DNA from: Clostridia bacterium
Lineage (GTDB): Bacteria > Bacillota > Clostridia > Oscillospirales > CAG-272
Length of the DNA stretch: 35,331 bases
Assembly (NCBI GenBank): GCA_017407225.1
Contig: JAFQWY010000086.1
Location: forward strand, 1-35,331
Reading direction: 5' to 3'
Below are positions 7,090-15,379 of the stretch, piece by piece. How positions within the stretch are numbered: position 1 is the first letter of the stretch; each line of letters starts with the position of its first letter. The notes beneath the pieces are model-generated. The model saw nothing but the letters and a program-made list of their open reading frames with translations, ran no database searches and was not told the origin of the DNA. The position numbers were made by a program, and so were the translations under genes.

Positions 7090-10000
7090 ATGGCAACGAA
7101 GTCAAATTCCATGTTCCGGATCAGCCAGCTTGCGAAGGATCTGGGTGTGAAGCCGAAGGATCTGATCACAAAGCTCGAGGGAATCGGCATCAGCGTGAAA
7201 AGCACGTCCGCAACCCTTGACGAAGGGGACGTAAACGCCCTGTTCGCAAGCATGACGGATGACGCGCGGATCCATGACCTGGACGGTTATCTGCACGGAA
7301 AAACATCCATCACGCTGCCGGAATCTCCTGATGAAAAAGCAAAGCGTGAAGCGGCAGAAAAGGCAGAAGCTGACCGCATCAGGGCTGAAGAAGAAGCAAA
7401 GAAGCGCGCCGAGGAAGAAGCCCGCCGCAAGGCTGAAGAAGAGGCCCGCAGAAAAGCGGAAGAAGAGGCAAGAATCAGAGCCGAGGAAGAAGCCCGGAAG
7501 AAGGCGGAAGAAGAAGCCAAGCGCCGTGCGGAAGAGGAAGCCCGCAGAAAGGCTGAAGAGGAAGCCAAGCGCAGAGCCGAAGAAGAGGCAAAGCGCAAGG
7601 CTGAGGAAGAAGCGAGAATCCGTGCCGAAGAGGAAGCCCGTAAAAAGGCTGAGGAAGAAGCAAGAATCCGTGCGGAAGAAGAGGCACGTAAAAAAGCAGA
7701 AGAAGCAAGAATCAAAGCCGAGGAGGAAGCGCGTTTGAAAGCAGAAGCAGAAGCTCGTGCAAAGGCAGAAGCTGCCGAAAAGACCAGCACCGACAGAACT
7801 CAGGGACAGAGAACTCCCGCTCAGCGCGACGGCGTGAGAGACAACCGTACCGACAACAGAAATAACAATCAGTCCCGTCCGAACAACGCACAGCCCAATC
7901 GGGATAACCGTGACAACAACCGTCCCCAGAACACTCAGACCAGAACCGGCGACAGACCTTACGGTGACAGAAACACCGGTGACAGACCTGCCGGCGACAG
8001 ACCTTATAATAATGACAGACCCGGCTACAACCAGAACCGTCCCCAGAACGGTCAGCAGGGTCAGTCCCGTCCCTTCGGTCAGAACAACGGCCAGCAGAGA
8101 CCTCAGCGCGATGCGGCTCCCCGTGACAAGGATTCCGGAAACGACCGCGCTCCCATCGCTCCCCAGCCCAAGCCCAAGATCGAGCAGGGCGTGGAACGGA
8201 AGCGTACCGGTCAGACCCGCGTGGTGGACACCAGAACCACCTCCGTTGACCTGTCCAAGTACGATGAACGTCTGGATAATTTCTCCCCCGAAATCGACGA
8301 CAAGCAGTCCAACAAGCAGAAGCTGAAGAAGCAGAACCAGAGAGGCGACAACCGCGGTACCGGCAGAAAGTCCGACAAGGAACGCTTCGCAATGGATAAG
8401 ATGCAGAAAGCAAACCAGGAAAAGGCGAAGAAGCAGCCTCTCAAGGTCACCATTCCCGACGAAATCTCCGTCGGTGAGCTGGCTCAGAGACTGAAGATCA
8501 CCGCTGCGGAATGCGTCAAGAAGCTGATGCTCATGGGCATGATGGCTACCGTCAACCAGATCATCGACTTCGATACCGCGTACCTGATTGCTGACGAACT
8601 TGGCGCCGAAGTAACCCGCGAAGTTACCGTTACCATTGAAGATAAGCTGTTCAGCGAAGAACCCGATACCGAGGAAAACCTGGAAATCCGTGCGCCCATC
8701 GTCTGCGTTATGGGTCACGTTGACCACGGTAAGACCTCCATTCTGGACGCAATCCGCCACACCAATGTTACCAGCGGTGAAGCCGGCGGTATCACCCAGC
8801 ACATCGGTGCGTACCGTGTTCAGATCGACGGCAGAGATATCACCTTCCTGGATACCCCCGGTCACGAAGCATTCACCGCAATGAGAGCCCGCGGCGCACA
8901 GTGCACCGACATCGCCATCCTCGTTGTAGCAGGGGATGACGGCATCATGCCCCAGACCGTGGAAGCAATCAACCACGCGAAGGCTGCAGGCGTTGATATC
9001 ATCGTAGCCATCAACAAGATGGATAAGCCCACCGCAAATGCGGACGCGGTTATGACCGAGCTGACCAAGTATGAGCTGGTTCCCGAAGAATGGGGCGGCG
9101 ACGTTATGTGCGTTCCCGTATCCGCTCACACCAGAATGGGTATCACCGATCTTCTGGAAGACGTACTCCTGATCGCTGACGTCAAGGAATACAAGGCAAA
9201 TCCCCACAAGAGAGCAAAGGGCGTTGTCATCGAAGCGAAGCTGGATAAGGGCCGCGGTCCCGTTGCCACCGTGCTGGTTCAGGACGGTACCCTCAAGGCA
9301 GGCGACATCGTGATCGCAGGTACTTCCGTAGGCCGTGTACGTGCCATGACCAACGACAGAGGTCAGCAGCTTCAGGAAGCAGGCCCCTCCGTTCCCGTGG
9401 AAATCATCGGTCTGTCCGAAGTTCCTCTGGCAGGCGACGAATTCAACGCGGTTGAAGACGAACGCATGGCACGCGAACTTGCGGATCAGCGTAAGGAAAA
9501 GGCAAAGGAAGAACAGTTCAAGCTCAACGCAAAGGTATCTCTGGACGACCTGTTCAGCCAGATCGCTGCCGGCGTCAAGGAACTGAACGTCATCGTCAAG
9601 GCGGACGTAGGCGGTTCTGCGGAAGCAGTCAAGGCTTCTCTGGAAAAGATTTCCACTGACGAAGTCCGTGTCCGCGTCATCCACTCCGCTGTCGGCGGTA
9701 TCACCGAATCCGACGTTACCTTTGCAGCCGCATCCAATGCCATCATCGTCGGCTTCAACGTACGTCCCGGCAAGGGCGCGCTCGATGCTGCGGAACGTCA
9801 GAACGTTGATATCCGCACCTATCGTATCATCTACGAATGCATCGAAGAAATCACCGCTGCGATGAAGGGTATGCTTGCTCCCACCTACAAGGAAGTTCTG
9901 CTTGGCCATATCGAAGTCCGTCAGACCATCAAGGTTCCCGGCGTCGGCATCATTGCAGGTTCCTATGTACAGGACGGTAAGGTTACCCGTCAGAGCCAGA

Positions 10001-10182
10001 TCCGTATCGTCCGCGACGGTATCGTGATCATGGAAGACAAGATTTCCTCCCTGCGCCGCTTCAAGGACGACGTACGCGAAGTTGCCACCGGCTACGAATG
10101 CGGTATCGGTCTTGAAAAGTGCATGGATATCCAGATCGGCGACATTCTGGAAGCATATATCATGGAAGAAGTTGCAAGATAA
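7090..10182 (+). CDS. infB: Translation initiation factor IF-2
   Basis: 1030 aa, a GTPase that brings initiator tRNA to the 30S subunit and promotes 70S joining. Domains: an IF2_N module (about 8-55, [13 protein letters not shown]); a charged region 97-231 made of 17 near-identical 8-residue units of type xxAEEEAR/K; an Asn/Arg/Gln/Gly-rich stretch (about 232-350); a second IF2_N (about 460-515); the G domain with GHVDHGKT (542-549), [12 protein letters not shown] and the SAH loop; then domains II, III and IV ([18 protein letters not shown]). The N-terminal extension is unusually long. An in-frame TTG lies 6 nt upstream, but the ATG is placed well behind AAGGA. It is the last gene of its operon, with a terminator 30 nt later, so rbfA and truB, its usual followers, are elsewhere. 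Confidence 0.98.
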   Translation: MATKSNSMFRISQLAKDLGVKPKDLITKLEGIGISVKSTSATLDEGDVNALFASMTDDARIHDLDGYLHGKTSITLPESPDEKAKREAAEKAEADRIRAEEEAKKRAEEEARRKAEEEARRKAEEEARIRAEEEARKKAEEEAKRRAEEEARRKAEEEAKRRAEEEAKRKAEEEARIRAEEEARKKAEEEARIRAEEEARKKAEEARIKAEEEARLKAEAEARAKAEAAEKTSTDRTQGQRTPAQRDGVRDNRTDNRNNNQSRPNNAQPNRDNRDNNRPQNTQTRTGDRPYGDRNTGDRPAGDRPYNNDRPGYNQNRPQNGQQGQSRPFGQNNGQQRPQRDAAPRDKDSGNDRAPIAPQPKPKIEQGVERKRTGQTRVVDTRTTSVDLSKYDERLDNFSPEIDDKQSNKQKLKKQNQRGDNRGTGRKSDKERFAMDKMQKANQEKAKKQPLKVTIPDEISVGELAQRLKITAAECVKKLMLMGMMATVNQIIDFDTAYLIADELGAEVTREVTVTIEDKLFSEEPDTEENLEIRAPIVCVMGHVDHGKTSILDAIRHTNVTSGEAGGITQHIGAYRVQIDGRDITFLDTPGHEAFTAMRARGAQCTDIAILVVAGDDGIMPQTVEAINHAKAAGVDIIVAINKMDKPTANADAVMTELTKYELVPEEWGGDVMCVPVSAHTRMGITDLLEDVLLIADVKEYKANPHKRAKGVVIEAKLDKGRGPVATVLVQDGTLKAGDIVIAGTSVGRVRAMTNDRGQQLQEAGPSVPVEIIGLSEVPLAGDEFNAVEDERMARELADQRKEKAKEEQFKLNAKVSLDDLFSQIAAGVKELNVIVKADVGGSAEAVKASLEKISTDEVRVRVIHSAVGGITESDVTFAAASNAIIVGFNVRPGKGALDAAERQNVDIRTYRIIYECIEEITAAMKGMLAPTYKEVLLGHIEVRQTIKVPGVGIIAGSYVQDGKVTRQSQIRIVRDGIVIMEDKISSLRRFKDDVREVATGYECGIGLEKCMDIQIGDILEAYIMEEVAR

Positions 10183-10211
10183 GTCCTGCGGCTGAATCGA
10201 ACGAAATAAAG

Positions 10212-10252
10212 AAAACGCAGTTTCCGAATGATGAACGGAGACTGCGTTTTTT
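10212..10252 (+). terminator. Terminator of the rimP-infB operon
   Basis: A 12-bp stem (ACGCAGTTTCCG with CGGAGACTGCGT, one T-G pair, 8-nt loop) followed by six T, 33 nt after infB. Confidence 0.92.
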
Positions 10253-10282
10253 GATATGAAAAGGGAGGATACGGAATGGCAT

Positions 10283-10316
10283 AAAAAAGAACGCCTGCCG
10301 CGCGGACAGACGTTCT
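10283..10316 (-). terminator. Terminator of CofE-like gene
   Basis: On the minus strand the AGAACG/CGTTCT stem is extended inward by CTG/CAG across single mismatches, with a GC-rich loop, and is followed by six T. It lies just after the stop codon at 10329. Confidence 0.85.
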
Positions 10317-10328
10317 GTGCTGTTTATT

Positions 10329-11531
10329 TTAATCGTTGGTGTAGTTATCGAAGTAGCCCTGTACCAGAACAACGGGAGTACCCTTGTCACCGGAGCCGGA
10401 GGTCAGGTCGCAGAGGGAGCCGACCAGGTCGGTGATCTTGCGGGGAGTGGTGCCCTGCGCTGCCATGTTGCCTACCAGATTGCCGGACTTCTGCTTGATG
10501 GCATCGGAAATCGCCTTCTTGAGCGCTTCGCCGGACAGATCCTTGTAGTCGTTGTCAGCCATGTACTTCAGCTTCAGTTCATTGGGAGTGCCTTCCAGAC
10601 CGTCGGTGTATGCGGGGGAAACAACCGGGTCAGCCAGTTCCCAGATCTTGCCCTGGGGATCCTTGAATGCGCCGTCGCCGTAAACCATAACTTCCACGCA
10701 CTTGCCGGTAGCGTCCAGAATGCGCTGCTGGATATCCAGAACCAGGGGCTTGCATTCTCTGGGGAACAGCTTCACGGTGTTTTCGGTGGCCTTGTTGGAG
10801 CCCAGCAGACCGTAGCTTTCGTTGCAGCCGGAACCGTCGATGGGGGCATTCATGATGTCATCCAGACCGATTACAACCTTCGCACCTGCAGCCTTGAGGA
10901 TTCTCTTGGTTCTTGCGCGGGAGTGGATATCGCAGGTCAGAACGCAGTCGGTGTAGTTCAGGATTGCCTTCGCCTGATTTGCGAAGATAACTTCAACTTC
11001 GGCGCCCATTTCACGGATCAGATTGCTGTAGTAATCCACGTAGTCCACACCGGTGAAGGGATGCTTGTTTTCGCCGAACAGTTCGCGGTACTTTTCCAGA
11101 GTGAGAACATCCGCATAGGGGTCCACGCCTGCTTCATCCAGCTTGTCGATGGATACCAGCTCGTTGCCCACTTCGTCGGAGGGATAGCTGAGCATGAGGA
11201 CGACCTTCTTCGCGCCCTTTGCGATGCCGCGGAGACAGATTGCGAAACGGTTGCGGGAGAGGATGGGGAAGATGACACCGATGGTGCCGCCGCCCAGCTT
11301 GGCCTTTACGTCAGCGGCGATGTTGTCAACGGAGCAGTAGTTGCCCTGTGATCTTGCTACGATGGATTCGGTCATGGAGATAATGTCGCGGTCACGGAGT
11401 TCAAAGCCTTCGGATTCGGCTGCTTCCAGGACACTGCGGCTTACGATTTCAGCAAGATCGTCGCCTTCACGGATGATGGGGCAGCGGATGCCGCGGGATA
11501 CGGTGCCGACTCTGCGTTCGTTTGTATTCAT
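10329..11531 (-). CDS. F420-0:gamma-glutamyl ligase-like (CofE family) protein
   Basis: 400 aa. The N-terminus RGIRCPIIREGDDL and SVLEAAE, the stretch DIISMTESIVARSQGNY, and IFPILSRNRFA resemble the F420_ligase fold, in which CofE adds glutamates to coenzyme F420-0 using GTP and metal. The second half has GSNKATENTVKLFPREC and VMVYGDGAFKDPQGKIWE, a form typical of the Bacillota branch. That branch occurs in organisms not thought to make F420, so the real substrate is uncertain; an amide ligase acting on another acid is an inference. The start at 11531 is supported by AAAGGA about 9 nt upstream. It has its own promoter and terminator, hence a single-gene transcript. Confidence 0.78.
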   Translation of the reverse strand: MNTNERRVGTVSRGIRCPIIREGDDLAEIVSRSVLEAAESEGFELRDRDIISMTESIVARSQGNYCSVDNIAADVKAKLGGGTIGVIFPILSRNRFAICLRGIAKGAKKVVLMLSYPSDEVGNELVSIDKLDEAGVDPYADVLTLEKYRELFGENKHPFTGVDYVDYYSNLIREMGAEVEVIFANQAKAILNYTDCVLTCDIHSRARTKRILKAAGAKVVIGLDDIMNAPIDGSGCNESYGLLGSNKATENTVKLFPRECKPLVLDIQQRILDATGKCVEVMVYGDGAFKDPQGKIWELADPVVSPAYTDGLEGTPNELKLKYMADNDYKDLSGEALKKAISDAIKQKSGNLVGNMAAQGTTPRKITDLVGSLCDLTSGSGDKGTPVVLVQGYFDNYTND

Positions 11532-11586
11532 AAAATCAATTCCTTTCGGATTGGATTGGGGGTGTTTGAATAACATCACAAGGTAT

Positions 11587-11615
11587 ATTATACTGCATAT
11601 TCCGTGGTTTTTCAA
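11587..11615 (-). promoter_or_regulatory. Promoter of CofE-like gene
   Basis: On the minus strand TTGAAA (11615-11610), a 17-bp spacer, TATAAT (11592-11587). About 55 nt upstream of the start codon. Confidence 0.85.
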
Positions 11616-11699
11616 GGGATTTGCGGAATTTTATGCAGGGAATTTACGAAGGACGGGGACAAAATATTTTGTAAAAACTGCCATATACCCATCATGCCC

Positions 11700-11730
11700 A
11701 AAAAAATCCCCTGCCATACCGGCAGAGGAT
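11700..11730 (-). terminator. Terminator of secreted zinc-ribbon/SLH protein
   Basis: On the minus strand CCTCTGCC/GGCAGGGG (8 bp, one T-G pair) with a GGTA-type loop, then A and seven T. It starts about 15 nt after the stop codon at 11746. Confidence 0.88.
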
Positions 11731-11745
11731 GATTTTGTGACGGAA

Positions 11746-13374
11746 TCAGTCGTCGTATTCCAGATTTGCGATGAGTCTGCATACAGCAGCCAGGTCGTAT
11801 CTGGTGAGATTGCGGTTGCCTTCGTAGGTCTTTGCGGAAACCATACCGATTGCAACAGCGTTGTCCTTGACGCTTTCGTCTTCGTCGTACTTGTCGAAGT
11901 CGATGTCGTTGAGTTCTTCCAGAGCGGACAGGTACTTGTCAACCATCTTTGCAGCAGCCTGAACGGTGCAGATTACGGAGAGATCAGCGTCTTCCTTGAC
12001 CAGACCGTACTTTTCGGCCCATACGATCCGTTCTGCGGTGGTGTCCAGCTTGTCGGCGGTGTCAGCCATTTCAGCCAGAGCAGCTGCGAATGCCTTTACG
12101 GTAACCTTGTCGGTGCCCTTGAAGTACAGCTTGGAGCCTTCGGAAGCAGCGGCGTTCATGATGCCTGCTTCGGTAACGTATTCAACAGCCTGAGCATACT
12201 TGGAGGAAACGTCGGAATAGGGGTTCTTCCATGCGAAGGTTACTTCAACCTTGGTGTCGGAGGTGATGCCGGAGAGAGTGAAGGTCTTGGATGCGGGGAT
12301 GGATACGGACTTGCCGTTGACCTTGATGGAGGAAACGGTGTAGTCTGCGGATGCGGGAACCAGCTTGTAGGTGATCTTGTCGCCGTAAGCTACGTTAACC
12401 TTGGCAGCGTTGACGGTCTTGCCGTTGTAGGTTGCAGTGAGGGAGCCGTTGCCGGCTGCGGATGCGGATACGGTGAGATTTGCTGCGTATCTGGTGAAGT
12501 TTGCGCGGACGACGGTGTCTTCGGTAACCTTGAAGGAAACTTCGTTGTCGTCGATGGCCATGGTGTAGCCGTTTACGGTAACGCTGGTGAGGACATAACC
12601 CTTGCCTGCGGAGAACTTGATGGTCTTGGTTTCGCCGTAGTCAGCGGTATTGCCGCCGTAGATGGTGTAGGTGCCGGTACCGGTGGTGTACACGCGGATT
12701 CTGTAGTCACCCTTGATAACGGGATCGTCTTCCCAGTCAAAGATGTTTTCGTCGACTACCTTGTAGGTGGTGTGGCCTGCCGCACAGGTGAATACGGCAT
12801 AGAGATCGTCGCCGAAGGTGTAGTACTTGGAGAATTCAGCGTAGCGGTTGCAGCGGGAGCACTTGATGGGGCTGAGAACGATTTCATCCCAGTCGATCTT
12901 GTCTTCTTCCACTTCCACGAAGGTTTCGTGGTTCTTTTCGCATCTGTATTCGTAGTAGAGCTTGGAGCCGACCTTTACTCTGCCGGCATACTTTGCAATG
13001 CGTTCGCAGGAGCCGCATTCGATGGTGGTGATGCCGTCGGGCTTTTCGGGTTCGGGCTTGGTTTCGGGAGATACAACTACGTCATAGGAACCGGACGCGC
13101 CGCAGCCGTCTTCCAGACAGGTGTACTTGATGGCGGAATCGGCAACGCGGAAGAGCGCAACGCCGGAGCACTTGGGGCAGGTGTCAAGCCAGCGGGTGTA
13201 GTAACCGCCGGACATATCGTCGCCCATCTGTTCGTAGAAGTCGTCTTCGGAGGTCATGAACTTGTAGAGTTCCATCAGATCGGTGATGTCATAGACATTG
13301 CCGGCTGCGTTTGCGGAGATTGCCAGGGAGCTGAGCATCAGAACCGCAAGAACAAGGGAAAGAATTTTTTTCAT
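11746..13374 (-). CDS. Secreted surface protein: zinc-ribbon-like modules, bacterial repeat, SLH-like end
   Basis: 542 aa. A clear signal peptide (MKKILSLVLAVLML...ANAA) exports the protein. Residues about 60-215 hold three cysteine-pair modules: CPKC with a later CLEDGC, CGSC with a later CEKNH, and CSRC with a later CAAGH, each about 20-30 residues, as in zinc ribbons. About 220-390 contains beta-rich repeats with VTVNG and IKVNGKSV, as in the InlB-type 'bacterial repeat' family. The C-terminus (PYSDVSSKYAQAVEYV onwards) looks like three degenerate S-layer homology units and could bind cell-wall polymer. The start at 13374 is preferred over the ATG 6 nt upstream because the AAAGGA spacing is then normal. 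Binding partner unknown. Confidence 0.75.
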   Translation of the reverse strand: MKKILSLVLAVLMLSSLAISANAAGNVYDITDLMELYKFMTSEDDFYEQMGDDMSGGYYTRWLDTCPKCSGVALFRVADSAIKYTCLEDGCGASGSYDVVVSPETKPEPEKPDGITTIECGSCERIAKYAGRVKVGSKLYYEYRCEKNHETFVEVEEDKIDWDEIVLSPIKCSRCNRYAEFSKYYTFGDDLYAVFTCAAGHTTYKVVDENIFDWEDDPVIKGDYRIRVYTTGTGTYTIYGGNTADYGETKTIKFSAGKGYVLTSVTVNGYTMAIDDNEVSFKVTEDTVVRANFTRYAANLTVSASAAGNGSLTATYNGKTVNAAKVNVAYGDKITYKLVPASADYTVSSIKVNGKSVSIPASKTFTLSGITSDTKVEVTFAWKNPYSDVSSKYAQAVEYVTEAGIMNAAASEGSKLYFKGTDKVTVKAFAAALAEMADTADKLDTTAERIVWAEKYGLVKEDADLSVICTVQAAAKMVDKYLSALEELNDIDFDKYDEDESVKDNAVAIGMVSAKTYEGNRNLTRYDLAAVCRLIANLEYDD

Positions 13375-13847
13375 GTGCATGCATTCCTTTCATTGAATGA
13401 ATAAATTTGACATATACAGTTTACCATATCGGCTGTCGGGAAGTGTGAATGAAACATGAACTTTCATGGAAATTCTCAGGAAATTTCACCGGAGCATCAC
13501 ACATCCGTTTTCTATATAGACGTTCGGGAGAAAGGAAAAGTTTCATGTTCCGGAAAATATTTCTTCAGAATTTTCGGAAGAATTCCGGGGAGCCGTTTTC
13601 CCTGCCTGTTTAACGGAACCCCGGCAGAACACCGGACACAGCAAAAGAAAAATCAGGAGGACATGGCACAGGCACGGAACGTCATCTACTACGCGGTGAA
13701 GTATCTGTGATCTTTCAAGCAAACCGCAAATCTCTCAAATACCGCTTGAAAAATACGCAAAAACGGCGCTATTGACGGGCGGAGCGCAGTGTGGTATCAT
13801 ACAGTCAGGACGTGCGCACAGTCTGAATTCAACAGAGGAGAAACACA
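13375..13847. other. Intergenic region between divergent genes, with hairpins
   Basis: No convincing gene. An 84-codon frame (13456-13710) ends in a good-looking AGGAGG-ATG, but only 2 nt apart, and its composition is poor. A strong hairpin at 13585-13624 (CCGGGG/CCCCGG, internal AG/AA loop, CCGTT/AACGG) and an inverted repeat TTTCAAGC (13713-13720) / GCTTGAAA (13744-13751) stand out. The latter lies about 20 bp upstream of the XRE gene promoter and might be its operator. For the minus gene, only a weak extended -10 (TGGTAAACT) is visible. Confidence 0.4.
13772..13800 (+). promoter_or_regulatory. Promoter of XRE regulator gene
   Basis: -35 TTGACG (13772-13777), a 17-bp spacer, -10 TATCAT (13795-13800), 47 nt before the start codon. 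Confidence 0.8.
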
Positions 13848-14984
13848 ATGACTGAATTGAAACTGCCCGAGGTGATTCTCGCCCGGCGGAAGGCGCGGAA
13901 CATGACCCAGGAGGAGCTGGCCTCTGCTCTGGGCGTGACCGCACAGTCCGTGTCCAACTGGGAGCGGGGCGGGTACCCCGATATCACCATGCTGCCGGGC
14001 ATCGCCAACTACTTCGGAATCACCGTGGATGAGCTGATCGGCAACGATGCACTGTCGCAGGAGGAAGATATCCGGAAATTCTTCCGCCTGATCCGGGAGG
14101 AGCTGCCGAACGATGCCATGGAGGAGCGGCTGAGACTGGGGAAGGAGTATGTGCGGAAATACCCGAAGAATTACGACGTTGCCCACGAGCTGTGCTGGAT
14201 CATCAGCCGGTCGGACAAGGCAGTGCAGGCGGAAAATCTGCCCCTGCTGAGGGAACAGTGCCGTAAAATCATGGACGGATGCACCCTGCAGACCTACCGG
14301 GAATCCGCGGTGCGGCTGATGTGCACGCTGGGAACGGATGAAGACTGGGAGGAATGGTCAAAGCTGTGCGCTGAGGACTACAAAACCTACCGTGGCGAGA
14401 TACTGGAGGAGAGACTGCTGGCACAGGAGCGGTATGCCGAATGTGTACTCAGAAAAGGGGCCAACAAGCTGGAGCTGTTCTGCCACCTGCTGTCGTCCAA
14501 CTGCGGAAACTGGCAGGATCCCGAAAAGACTCTGGCGTGGTGCGGATACCGGATCGGGCTGATGAAATCCTTCGGCGAGAACGGGGAAATTCCTCCGGCG
14601 TGGCAGGGATGGTACGGAGTGAATCTGACCTACATGGCGGATCACCTGTTCCGTGCGGGACGGGTGGAAGACGGATACGCGCATCTTGAGCTGGCGTACG
14701 ATACTTTCCTTGCCTGGTCGGAGATCCCGGACGGGGATGCGCTGGATGTGGGTCACGACTGGATGTTCCACGGGGTACAGGTGCTGAAGAACCGCTGGAC
14801 GTACCGGCTGCCCCGGTGTGAAGAAGAATACTCAAACTACATGCACATCTTCACCGGACATGAGGATTTTTTGTGCCGGGTCATGACGATGCCGCAGCAC
14901 TGGAACGGATTCGACCGGGTGCGGACGGAAGAGCGGTATCTCGCCGTGCTGGAAAAGGCGAAGGCACTGGCGGAAAAGAGATGA
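13848..14984 (+). CDS. XRE-family transcriptional regulator with helical sensor region
   Basis: 378 aa. The N-terminus (about 8-65) is a Cro/CI-type helix-turn-helix: ILARRKARNMTQEELASALG, then VTAQSVSNWERG, ending in FGITVDELIG. The remaining 310 residues are helical and rich in Trp, Tyr and Cys, with Leu/Glu patterns reminiscent of TPR-like or other alpha-solenoid arrays (for example EERLRLGKEYVRKYPKNY). No ligand domain is recognised. The family usually binds DNA as a dimer and often regulates its own gene; the inverted repeat at 13713-13751 is a candidate site. The ribosome site is GAGGAG 7 nt upstream. It has its own promoter and a strong terminator, so it is a single-gene unit. Target genes are unknown. 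Confidence 0.88.
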   Translation: MTELKLPEVILARRKARNMTQEELASALGVTAQSVSNWERGGYPDITMLPGIANYFGITVDELIGNDALSQEEDIRKFFRLIREELPNDAMEERLRLGKEYVRKYPKNYDVAHELCWIISRSDKAVQAENLPLLREQCRKIMDGCTLQTYRESAVRLMCTLGTDEDWEEWSKLCAEDYKTYRGEILEERLLAQERYAECVLRKGANKLELFCHLLSSNCGNWQDPEKTLAWCGYRIGLMKSFGENGEIPPAWQGWYGVNLTYMADHLFRAGRVEDGYAHLELAYDTFLAWSEIPDGDALDVGHDWMFHGVQVLKNRWTYRLPRCEEEYSNYMHIFTGHEDFLCRVMTMPQHWNGFDRVRTEERYLAVLEKAKALAEKR

Positions 14985-14992
14985 AACAGATT

Positions 14993-15043
14993 ACGGCGGA
15001 ATGCCGGCTGAGAGGGATTTCAGTGCGGTATTCCGCTGTTTTT
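14993..15043 (+). terminator. Terminator of XRE regulator gene
   Basis: A 14-bp stem (ACGGCGGAATGCCG pairing with CGGTATTCCGCTGT, two G-T pairs) and a T5 run, starting 8 nt after the stop codon. Confidence 0.92.
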
Positions 15044-15088
15044 GACAGAATCCGGCTTCGCAGAGGGGCATGTCTCCGTCAGAATGCC

Positions 15089-15117
15089 TTGACAAAAACA
15101 GCCGCATATGATATAAT
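15089..15117 (+). promoter_or_regulatory. Consensus promoter upstream of leader ORF and CNNM gene
   Basis: TTGACA (15089-15094), 17 bp, TATAAT (15112-15117), with an extended TGA before the -10. It is a perfect match to the sigma-A consensus, one of the strongest in the window. It is about 260 nt upstream of the CNNM gene, giving a long leader. Confidence 0.93.
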
Positions 15118-15153
15118 AACTCCAATATCTTTCAACCGGAGGAACCTGACGCT

Positions 15154-15297
15154 ATGGACATCGGCGATTGTACGGACAGTCCCCGACGATGCACAACTAA
15201 ATACGGTCACAGCGGATATCGCTTTCTCAAGGCACTACTGCGCTCATTTCGGGGGTACAGGTATGCCTTTTTGCATTTCCGCAGACTTCTGACCTGA
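15154..15297 (+). CDS. Putative 47-aa leader peptide or small protein
   Basis: A 47-codon frame directly downstream of a perfect promoter. The peptide starts MDIGDCTDSPRRC, is basic and aromatic in its second half (LKALLRSFRGYRYAFL, HFRRLLT), and has two Cys. GGAGG lies 11 nt upstream of the ATG, longer than ideal, so translation is uncertain. It lies in the roughly 260-nt leader of the CNNM-type gene, 82 nt before its start. It could be a regulatory leader peptide, a small membrane or nucleic-acid-binding protein, or chance coding over a structured leader RNA. I do not recognise a family. Confidence 0.35.
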   Translation: MDIGDCTDSPRRCTTKYGHSGYRFLKALLRSFRGYRYAFLHFRRLLT

Positions 15298-15379
15298 TTT
15301 TTCCTTCATACGATCATCTGAGAACCATATATAATACCGTAAAAAACGGACAAACAACGGAGGAAAAATCAATTTTATC

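Noticed and set aside
7102..9909. A 935-codon open frame opposite infB
   Set aside because: It is antisense to a certain gene. Its length comes from the GC-rich, biased codon use and repeats of infB, and the peptide is Cys/Phe/Val-rich low complexity without a known domain.
11341..13404. A 687-codon frame opposite the secreted zinc-ribbon/SLH protein
   Set aside because: The minus-strand frame has a signal peptide, CxxC modules, a ribosome site and a terminator; the plus frame is Gly/Val-rich without structure.
13456..13710. An 84-codon frame ending in MAQARNVIYYAVKYL
   Set aside because: The internal AGGAGG is only 2 nt from its ATG, the upstream part has no ribosome site, and the composition is not gene-like. 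It may be a gene remnant.
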